Of a DNA stretch of 64,000 nucleotides, positions 20,903-31,800 are shown piece after piece. The stretch comes from Actinostola sp. cb2023 (lineage: Eukaryota; Cnidaria; Anthozoa; Actiniaria; Actinostolidae): assembly GCA_033675265.1 (NCBI GenBank), contig JAUJYZ010001120.1, positions 62,001 to 126,000 on the forward strand, written 5' to 3'. Position 1 is the stretch's first letter. Every line of letters starts with the position of its first letter. Under the pieces are notes generated by a model. It saw only the letters and a list, made by a program, of their open reading frames with translations, was not told the origin of the DNA and ran no database searches. A program made the translations under genes and the position numbers.

Positions 20903-22335
20903 GGTGGAACTCTATCCATAGCCTGCAAAACAGGTGTTCACAAGGGGGAGGGGAGGGAGGGTGGAACTCTATCCATAGCCTGCAAAACAGGTGTTCACAA
21001 GGGGGAGGGGAGGGCAGGTGGAACTCTATCCATAGCCTGCAAAACAGGTGTTCACAAGGGGGAGGGGAGGGCAGGTGGAACTCTATCCATAGCCTGCAAA
21101 ACAGGTGTTCACAAGGGGGAGGGGAGGGCAGGTGGAACTCTATCCATAGCCTGCAAAACAGGTGTTCACAAGGGGGAGGGGAGGGCAGGTGGGAGGGGAG
21201 GGGGAGGGGAGGGCAGGTGGAACTCTATCCATAGCCTGCAAAACAGGTGTTCACAAGGAGGGAGGGGAGGGCAGGTGGAACTCTATCCATAGCCTGCAAA
21301 ACAGGTGTTCACAAGGAGGGAGGGGAGGGCAGGTGGAACTCTATCCATAGCCTGCAAAACAGGTGTTCACAAGGGGGAGGGGAGGGCAGGTGGAACTCTA
21401 TCCATAGCCTGCAAAACAGGTGTTCACAAGGGGGAGGGGAGGGCAGGTGGAACTCTATCCATAGCCTGCAAAACAGGTGTTCACAAGGGGGAGGGGAGGG
21501 CAGGTGGAACTCTATCCATAGCCTGCAAAACAGGTGTTCACAAGGGGGAGGGGAGGGCAGGTGGAACTCTATCCATAGCCTGCAAAACAGGCGTTCACTA
21601 GGGGGAGGGGAGGGCAGGTGGAACTCTATTCATAGCCTGCAAAACAGGTGTTCACAAGGGGGAGGGGAGGGGAGGGCAGGTGGAACTCTATCCATAGCCT
21701 GCAAAACAGGTGTTCACAAGGGGGAGGGGAGGGGAGGGCAGGTGGAACTCTATTCATAGCCTGCAAAACAGGTGTTCACAAGGAGGGAGGGGAGGGCAGG
21801 TGGAACTCTATCCATAGCCTGCAAAACAGGCGTTCACAAGGAGGGAGGGGAGGGCAGGTGGAACTCTATCCATAGCCTGCAAAACAGGTGTTCACAAGGG
21901 GGAGGGGAGGGGAGGGCAATGGAACTCTATCCATAGCCTGCAAAACAGGTGTTCACAAGGGGGGAGGGGAAGGCAGGTGGAACTCTATCCATAGCCTGCA
22001 AAACAGGCGTTCACAAGGGGGGAGGGGAAGGCAGGTGGAACTCTATCCATAGCCTGCAAAACAGGTGTTCATAAGGGGCGAGGGGAGGGCAGGTGGAACT
22101 CTATCCATAGCCTGCAAAACAGGCATTCACAAGGGGGAGGGGAGGGCAGGTGGAACTCTATCCATAGCCTGCAAAACAGGCGTTCACAGGCGTTCACAAA
22201 GGGGGAGGGGAGGGGAGGGCAATGGAACTCTATCCATAGCCTGCAAAACAGGCGTTCACAAAGGGGAGGGGAGGGCTAATGGAACTCTATCCATAGCCTG
22301 CAAAACAGGCGTTCACAAGGGGGAGGGGAGGGCAA
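20903..22335. repeat. ~58-bp G-rich minisatellite, about 25 copies
   Basis: Unit: GGTGGAACTCTATCCATAGC, CTGCAAAACAGGTGTTCAC, AAGGGGGAGGGGAGGGCA. Most variation is in the number of GGGGA blocks and GTGTT/GCGTT. The GGGGGAGGGGAGGG part has G-quadruplex character on the plus strand. Confidence 0.97.
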
Positions 22336-22362
22336 AAATTGCCCCATTCCATAATTATGGGA

Positions 22363-22783
22363 CAATGAGGGTTTATCACGTAATTTCAAAACTCATAGGA
22401 CAAAAAATGATTATCATAGCTGGAAAGAGCTCGTTGAAATTAGTAAAAATGTGAAGTTTGGAAAAGATCGCTCCACAAATTACGAAGATATGAATTTTCA
22501 AAAATCGAAATTTTATATGAAAACCTTTGGAAATTACGCTTGGAGGCAACTCTTGCCTCCAACAAAGGTTTTCATACAAAATATCGATGTTTGAAAATTC
22601 ATATCTTCGTAATTTGTGGAGCGATCTTTTCCAAACTTCACATTTTTACTAATTTCAACGAGCTCTTTCCAGTTTAGCCTCCTTTGCAGCCGTTCTAAGA
22701 ACGGCTGCAAAGGAGGCTATTTCCAGCTATGATAATCATTTTTTTGTCCTATGAGTTTTGAAATTACATGATAAACCCTCATT
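22363..22783. mobile_element. ~420-bp fold-back element with ~200-bp arms
   Basis: Left arm from CAATGAGGGTTTATCACG (22,363), right arm ending ATGATAAACCCTCATTG (22,783); the centre is GGAGGCAACTCTTGCCTCC near 22,545. The arms match almost perfectly except for a 47-bp insertion with target duplication in the right arm (22,673-22,719). Confidence 0.9.
22673..22719. mobile_element. 45-bp palindromic micro-insertion with 7-bp target duplication
   Basis: The palindrome 22,675-22,719 (TAGCCTCCTTTGCAGCCG ... CGGCTGCAAAGGAGGCTA, single-base centre) sits between two copies of TTTCCAG (22,666-22,672 and 22,720-22,726). The uninterrupted left arm of the host fold-back element shows the empty site with a single copy. 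Confidence 0.8.
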
Positions 22784-22887
22784 GGCACAACAGCATATTT
22801 CTAATTCAGCATCAAATTAAGAGTCAAAGACAATATTCAATCAATTTAGTGTGATGTATACCGAGTCCAACACAACAAGTATTGTCG

Positions 22888-25800
22888 TTAAAGACCGATG
22901 ACGTAAGACCTTCCAGAGGGATTATGTATTGGTATAGGTGATGGGCGTGACATACACCATTCATACCAAACCTTCTGACGTGTACATTTACGCCACATGT
23001 GGACAGTGATTGTTGCATCTTTCTCAACGTAAACTGGATTCTGGGAGATAGAACAGAAGAGAAATAATGGTCAAATGGTAAGCGCGCTACCACAGGAATC
23101 CCATCTCAATTCGTTTCTATTTGCTTTACCACAGGAAGCCCATAATTTTTTTTTTTTTGTAGTATAAAAAAAAACAGCAGTGCAGCACAGCGCAGCGCAG
23201 ACTTCAAACTCAAACTTCAAACTCAACCCAGGGAATTCCTTTCTGTCCTCCGAAACCAAGATCAGGGTTTAGTAACATCCTGGTCCCAATAGAGGGTGAA
23301 CAGCACCGTCCGTTGGATAAATCATTATCCAGTGGATACATTTATTTAGATGACAACATCAACGTATCCACTGGATAAGGATCTATACAATGGATAGCGC
23401 TATCCACTCTTTAAACTGGAGTATCAGTCATGTGATTCTCACCTGAATAGGAAAGTAGAAAGGAAACCAACTAAACATGCCATCAGAGTGAGTCTTGGGA
23501 TGAATACCTAGAAATAGAAGCACAAGAATATCTCTAAGTCCTACGGAGACAGAGCATTCTCCGTTGCTGGCCCCAAGCTTTGGAACGCTCTACCCACCGA
23601 TTTAAGAACTGAACAATCACTAAGAACATTTAAAGACAAATTAAAGACTTATCTGTTTAAACAGTTTTTATCCTGATTGAGTATATATATATATATTTTT
23701 TGTTACCTACGCGTTTTTCATATATTTCTATACATATGCTTTATTTCACATCTTCTTTTATTGTATATATATATATTTTTCATCGTCTTTTCTTTATGTT
23801 CTTTATTGTAAAAAGCATAGAGACATTGTGTATGCGTTTTTAAGATATAAATTATTATTATTATTATTATTAGTACACAGGGAGCCCACATAGTTTTTCT
23901 TAGGTTTTGGTTTTTGCTCCCTGTGGTGAACTTAAAAATCTATATCTATCAATAATCACTTGTGGAATAAACACACTTTCACTTCGTTTATCGTTTTCTA
24001 AGAAAAACACAATACAATACAATACAATGCAATACAATGCAATGCAATACAATACAGTACAATACCATACAATACAATACAATACAATACAAATATATGT
24101 ACATGTAACACTATACATATGCACTGTACGCGATGATTCATCCATGGAGTGTTTGTGATCAAGAGCAACATTTTGTGTGACATAGGTCATTGTTAAGTAG
24201 AGTTGTTTTCGTATGAGTTGGAAACCTACAGTACGGAGTTACGGTCACATTGTATTCAACCAATCACAGTGCACAAAATCATTTTTCAACCAATCAGAAT
24301 GCTTGGATACCGCACGATGATGACGCGATATGGTCACGGTACGGCACGAACCGTACCGTAACTACTTCCCACTCATATGAAAATGACTCTATCGTGTCAA
24401 CCATAGAACGATTGGCTGATGAAATAAAGCAACTTTGCATGAGCTATTCTAATGAAGGTTGGCAAAATAACATTACAAAGCAAATGTTTATAAACAGTGA
24501 GTAGTGCTACAATGTATATACATGTATACAACTTACTAATTTTGACGTCATTAAAGAGGATTGCCTCAAAGTACCCAGCAAAACCATGAATCATTGCGCT
24601 CGTCTCGACTTCGTAGTTCAGTGTTATATAACGTGAATTGTCAATGATTTTATCTGAAAACAAATAGCACGTACAAGTTTACATGTACATTATACAGTAG
24701 TTGATTATTTGAGCATTGCATTACTATACTGTTGTTGTTGTTGTTATAAGGTGGTGATGATAGCGGTCGTGTACAACTGTACCTCTATTTGGATGTACAA
24801 ACGTAAAGCATGTCTGTGGTTTAGCCAACTTGTACACATTGTGAAGCCTAACGACGTAGGGAGTCTCATATGGTGCCTGAAATGAAATCATGGTAATTCA
24901 GAAGACGTACGGACAACACTAATGTGAAAGAGTAAGCAGTTTTATGCTGCAGCTGATTTTTATGAAAGGCTAGAAAATCGCCAAATTCACCAAGACTTAC
25001 TTGTTGCCACAAAAAATATGGGGTATGGCAGAAATTGGGGTATGGCAGAAATTGGACTTTGGAGTGATTTTTTTTTTTTTTTTTTTGGAGTTGGAGTGAT
25101 GCCGAGGTATGGCAATTTGGGCTTCTTGTGGCGATGACGTATTGCAGTTATTCAAAATATAAGCGTATTGGTTCACATACATTTGTAGAAGTTGAATGCC
25201 AATCTATATGCAGCACAGGAATCCCAAATGAATGATTGAAAGCACACTTTTAAGAAACCGCACATCTTCACCACAGGAAGCCCAATTACTGTGGTGCTCC
25301 GCACACTTTTAAGAAACCGCACATCTTCACCACAGGAAGCCCAATTACTGTGGTGCTCCACACACTTTTAAGAAACCGCACATCTTCACCACAGGAAGCC
25401 CAATTACTGTGGTGCTCCACACACTTTTAAGAAACCGCACATCTTCACAACAGGAAGCCCAATTACTGTGGTGCTCCACACACTTTTAAGAAACCGCACA
25501 TCTTCACAACAGGAAGCCCAATTACTGTGGTGCTCCACACACTTTTAAGAAACCGCACATCTTCACAACAGGAAGCCCAATTACTGTGGTGCTCCACACA
25601 CTTTTAAGAAACCGCACATCTTCACAACAGGAAGCCCAATTACTGTGGTGCTCCACACACTTTTAAGAAACCGCACATCTTCACCACAGGAAGCCCAATT
25701 ACTGTGGTGCTCCACACACTTTTAAGAAACCGCACATCTTCACAACAGGAAGCCCAATTACTGTGATGCTCCCCTGGTTCATGCAAAATGTACTCACATG

Positions 25801-28800
25801 TGGTCCTTTGTTGTCAATTTTACTTCCTTGAGCCAAATCGTAGTGTAGTTTTGGTGCACACAGAGGAGACAGGTATGATGTGTACTCACAAGGGATACTT
25901 ATACCATCATCTACATTATACAGAATATCAGTTAGACTAAACAAGGTTTACTGTATGATAATATATTATCATTGTATCATCAACATCATCACTACACCAT
26001 CACCATCATCACCAACACCATCTTCATCAGCAGCACCATCTTCAGCAGCAGCAGCAGCACCAGCACCATCATCATCATCAGCAGCAGCAGCAGCACCATC
26101 ATCAGCAGCAGCAGCAGCACAACCGGCATCACCATCAGCACCATCTTCATCATCAGCAGCACCATCATCATCATCAGCAGCAGCACCATCATCATCATCA
26201 GCAGCAGCACCATCATCATCATCAGCAGCAGCACCATCATCATCATCAGCAGCAGCACCATCATCATCATCAGCAGCAGCACCATCATCATCAGCAGCAG
26301 CAGCACCATCATCAGCAGCAGCAGCACAACCGGCATCACCATCATCTTCATCATCAGCAGCTGCAGCACCATCATCATCAGCAGCAGCACCATCATCATC
26401 ATCAGCAGCAGCAGCACCTTCATCAGCAGCAGCAGCAGCAGCACCATCATCATCATCAGCAGCAGCACCATCATCACCAGCAGCAGCACCATCACCATCA
26501 GCACCATCATCATCATCAGCAGCACCATCATCAGCAGCAGCACCATCAGCAGCAGCACCATCCATCAGCAGCAGCAGCACCATCACCATCAGCACAACCA
26601 ACACCATCAGCAGCAGCACAACCAACACCATCAGCAGCAGCACAACCAACATCATCAGCAGCAGCACAACCAACATCATCAGCACAACCAACACCATCAG
26701 CAGCAGCACAACCAACACCATCAGCAGCAGCACAACCAACACCATCAGCAGCAGCACAACCAACACCATCAGCAGCAGCACAACCAACACCATCAGCAGC
26801 AGCACAACCAACACCAACATCCGCAGCAGCACAACCAACACCATCAGCAGCAGCACAACCAACACCATCAGCAGCAGCACAACCAACACCATCAGCAGCA
26901 GCACAACCAACACCATCAGCAGCAGCACAACCAACACCATCAGCAGCAGCAGCACCAACACCAACATCCGCAGCAGCACAACCAACACCATCAGCAGCAG
27001 CACAACCAACACCATCAGCAGCAGCACAACCAACACCATCAGCAGCAGCACAACCATCACCATCAGCAGCACAACCAACACCATCAGCAGCAGCACAACC
27101 AACACCATCCGCAGCAGCACAACCAACACCATCAGCAGCAGCACAACCAACACCATCAGCAGCAGCACAACCAACACCATCAGCAGCAGCACAACCATCA
27201 CCATCAGCAGCACAACCAACACCATCAGCAGCAGCACAACCAACACCATCCGCAGCAGCACAACCAACACCATCAGCAGCAGCACAACCAACATCATCAG
27301 CAGCAGCACAACCAACACCATCAGCAGCAGCACAACCAACACCATCATCCGCAGCAGCACAACCAACACCATCAGCAGCAGCACAACCACACACCATCAG
27401 CAGCAGCACAACCAACACCATCAGCAGCAGCACAACCAACACCATCAGCAGCAGCACAACCAACACCATCAGCAGCAGCACAACCAGCAACACCATCAGC
27501 AGCAGCACAACCAACACCATCATCCGCAGCAGCACAACCAACACCATCAGCAGCAGCAGCAGCACAACCAACACCATCAGCAGCAGCACAACCAACACCA
27601 TCAGCAGCAGCACAACCAACACTATCAGCAGCAGCACAACCAACACCATCAGCAGCAGCACAACCAACACCATCAGCAGCAGCACAACCAACACCATCAG
27701 CAGCAGCACAACCAACACCATCAACAGCAGCACAACCAACATCATCAGCAGCAGCACAACCAACACCATCAGCAGCAGCACCATCACCATCATCAGCAGC
27801 AGCACAACCAACACCATCAGCAGCAGCACAACCAACACCATCAGCAGCAGCAGCACCATCACCATCATCAGCAGCAGCACAACCAACACCATCATCAGCA
27901 GCAGCACAACCAACACCATCAGCAGCAGCACAACCAACACCATCAGCAGCAGCACAACCAACACCAACACCATCAGCAGCAGCACAACCAACACCATCAG
28001 CAGCAGCAGCAGCACAACCAACACCATCAGCAGCAGCACAACCAACACCAACATCCGCAGCAGCACAACCAACACCATCAGCAGCAGCACAACCATCACC
28101 ATCAGCAGCAGCACAACCAACACCATCAGCAGCAGCACAACCAACACCATCATCCGCAGCAGCACAACCAACACCATCAGCAGCAGCAGCACAACCAACA
28201 CCACCAGCAGCAGCACAACCAACACCAACACCATCAGCAGCAGCACAACCAACACCATCAGCAGCAGCACAACCAACACCATCAGCAGCAGCACAACCAA
28301 CACCAACATCCGCAGCACAACCAACACCATCAGCAGCAGCACAACCAACACCATCAGCAGCAGCACAACCAACACCAACACCATCAGCAGCAGCACAACC
28401 AACACCATCAGCAGCAGCACAACACCAACACCATCAGCAGCAGCACAACCAACACCATCAGCAGCAGCACAACCAACACCATCAGCAGCAGCACAACCAA
28501 CACCATCAGCAGCAGCACAACCAACACCCAGCAGCAGCACACACCAACACCATCAGCAGCAGCACAACCAACACCATCAGCAGCAGCACAACCATCACCA
28601 TCAGCAGCAGCACAACCAACACCATCAGCAGCAGCACAACCAACACCATCAGCAGCAGCACAACCAACACCATCAGCAGCAGCACAACCAACACCATCAG
28701 CAGCAGCACAACCAACACCATCAGCAGCAGCACCATCACCATCATCAGCAGCACAACCAACACCATCAGCAGCAGCACAACCAACACCATCAGCAGCAGC

Positions 28801-31800
28801 AGCACAACCAACACCATCAGCAGCAGCACAACCAACACCATCAGCAGCAGCACAACCAACACCATCAGCAGCAGCACAACCAACACCATCAGCAGCAGCA
28901 CAACCAACACCATCATCCGCAGCAGCACAACCAACACCATCAGCAGCAGCACAACCAACACCATCAGCAGCAGCACAACCAACACCATCATCCGCAGCAG
29001 CACAACCAACACCATCAGCAGCAGCACAACCAACACCATCAGCAGCAGCACAACCAACACCATCATCAGCAGCACAACAAACACCATCAGCAGCAGCACA
29101 ACCAACACCATCACCAGCAGCACAGCACAACCAACACCATCATCCGCAGCAGCACAACCAACACCATCAGCAGCAGCACAACCAACACCATCAGCAGCAG
29201 CACAACCAACACCATCATCAGCAGCACAACCAACACCATCATCAGCAGCACCATCTTCATCAGTACCATCACTAGCAGCAGCACAACCATCACCATCAGC
29301 ACCATCACCATCAGCAGCACAGCCATCACCATCATCAGCACCATCTTCATCAGCAGCACCATCACTAGCAGCAGCACCATCATCAGCACCATCACCATCA
29401 CCAGCAGCAGCACAGCCATCACCATCAGCACCATCTTCATCAGCACTATCACTAGCAGCAGCACAACCAACACCACATCCGCACCATCATCAGCACCATC
29501 ACCATCATAAGCAGCAGTAGCACCATCATCAGCAGCAGCACAGCCATCACCATCATCAGCAGCACCATCTTCATCAGCACCATCACTAGCAGCAGCACAA
29601 CCAACACCACATCCGCACCATCATCAGCACCATCACCATCATAAGCAGCAGCAGCACCATCATCAGCAGCAGCACAGCCATCACCATCATCAGCAGCACC
29701 ATCTTCATCAGCACCATCACTAGCAGCAGCACAACCATCATTATAATAATGGTTTTGATGATAATGATGATCACAACGTACGATCATCAACATCATCATC
29801 AAAACCATTACTATCATCATAATTGTCAGTTAATGAACAAAGCATAATTTGATAGAAGTCCTACTAAAATACACAGTACAAACGTAGTATCTTACCTTTC
29901 AAGAATCGCTGCGCTCCATCAAGGCATTCTGGTGACAATTCATTGTCACCAAACGAACCTAACAACTCACTGACCAGAATATCGGCCTGCAAAACACAAC
30001 AAGAATGTGAGATCAATTGCTCTGTTAAATCATCTCAAGACTTTGTTCATGTCATAATCGTTACCTTTTCTGGAGGCTCACAGTCTCTCATGTCAGAGGA
30101 AATGACTGATACCCTGTCACCCCATTCCTCTTTCTTCAATGTCTCAAGTCTGCACAAAATAAGAACAGATTAGGAAAGATATTTAACTTACAGAGAAACA
30201 CGAAACCAAAGGTAATAAATAGGAAGCAAGGACAGCCAGAGGCAAGGAGGCAAGGAGGCAAGGAGGCAAGGAGGCAAGGAGGCAAGGAGGCAAGGAGGCA
30301 AGGAGGCAAGGAGAAAAGGAAGGAGGCAAGGAGGCAAGGAGGCAAGGAGGCAAGGAGGCAAGGAGGCAAGAAGGCAAGGAGAAAAGGAAGCAAGGAGGCA
30401 AGGAGGCAAGGAGAAAAGGAAGGAGGCAAAGAGGCAAGGAGACAAGGAGGCAAGGAGGCAAGAAAGCAAGGAGAAAAGGAAGGAGGCAAGGAGGCAAGGA
30501 GGCAAGGAGGCAAGGAAGCAGGGAAGCAGGGAAGCAAGGAGAAAAGGAAGGAGGCAAGGAGGCAAGGAGGCTAGGAAGCAAGGAAGCAAGGAGAAAAGGA
30601 AGCAAGGAGGCAAGGAGGCAAGGAGGCAAGGAAGCAGGGAAGCAGGGAAGCAAGGAGAAAAGGAAGGAGGCAAGGAGGCAAGGAGGCTAGGAAGCAAGGA
30701 AGCAAGGAGAAAAGGAAGCAAGGAGGCAAGGAGGCAAGGAGGCAAGGAAGCAAGGAGGCAAAGAGGCAAGGAAGTAGGGAAGCAAAGAAAGGAAGATAGG
30801 AAAACAAAGTACATGTACATGTACATATGTTTCCTATTTGTCACCCCTTTTCCCTTCCCTTCTATCCTTTCCCAAAAGAATATCTAATGACTTTCATCTC
30901 TTGTCCCAAATAACTTTAGCATTTGTTTAAATGTGATGACTTACGTGACTACAGCATTGGGATTCTTCTCCACAGCATATACACGCACTTTACGACCTGA
31001 TTCTTCACTGGCAGTCAAAGAGGCTCTAACTAACGGCCCACGTCCAGCACCCACTACCATAATGACCCTTAAATCAGGCATAGGAAATGTCAGTACATGA
31101 GCCCTTAATTCAAGGAACCTAAAAGTCATGTCCAAGCACAGTCTACACTGTATCTCTACACTGTATCTAATTGTACAAAGAGGACATACTGTACAGTCAA
31201 TGTCATTAACGTTGTCAGGCTAAAAAGAGATTAAGTAGCGTTCCGTGTAAGAACGATAGCATGAACGGCATAGGAATGTAAAAGGTGTTAATTTTCCATT
31301 CTTCTTTCTTGCAATTTCATTGGTTCAATAATTACTCATAAATTCAATAGAAACCCAACCAGGGAATACATTTCCATTAGATAACTTTTGAGAATTTAAT
31401 TCACTTTTAATCAAACTAACTTTGGTTTGATTTTAAAGAAAATTGTGTGTGAGGAAAGTTCTCAAATTTGTGATTCAAATATCCATTGTCTTCCCTCTTT
31501 TCTATTGGCTGCATAGCGTTCTCCTTCAGTTTTCACAGTAAAAATGGGCAACTGCACACAGTTTCCTTTATTTTCTCCTTCTAACTTTGATAGTTGGTAT
31601 CTGAGACAGCATGTTACACATATTCAAGCAAAATCGTGTGTGAGGCGAGCTCAATGCCGCAGTCTATTGTCTTTTGCTATCATTCTTACTCGGAACATCA
31701 CGTGTCTCATTCTATATTCTTTTCGCGCGCGTGGAATTTTAATTTCAAAAGCATAAATCACCTCTGCCTGTGAAAACGGGAATTGTTAACATTCTGTTCT

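Noticed and set aside
20903..22335. Regular repeats considered as a CRISPR array
   Set aside because: Units are contiguous, without unique spacers, and the genome is animal; the other satellites in the window are rejected for the same reason.
20788..22454. Plus-strand frames WNSIHSLQNRCSQGGGEGR
   Set aside because: G-rich minisatellite read in several frames; begins downstream of the poly(A) signal of peptide gene 2.
25880..29520. Open frames above 1,000 codons on both strands (Ser/Thr/Asn/His/Gln/Pro or Met/Val/Leu strings)
   Set aside because: They are translations of the CAG/CAT/AAC array in all frames, and the array lies inside a PRMT5 intron whose flanking exons join in phase.
30136..30844. 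Minus-strand frames with [14 protein letters not shown] repeats
   Set aside because: Translation of the homopurine tract in PRMT5 intron 15.
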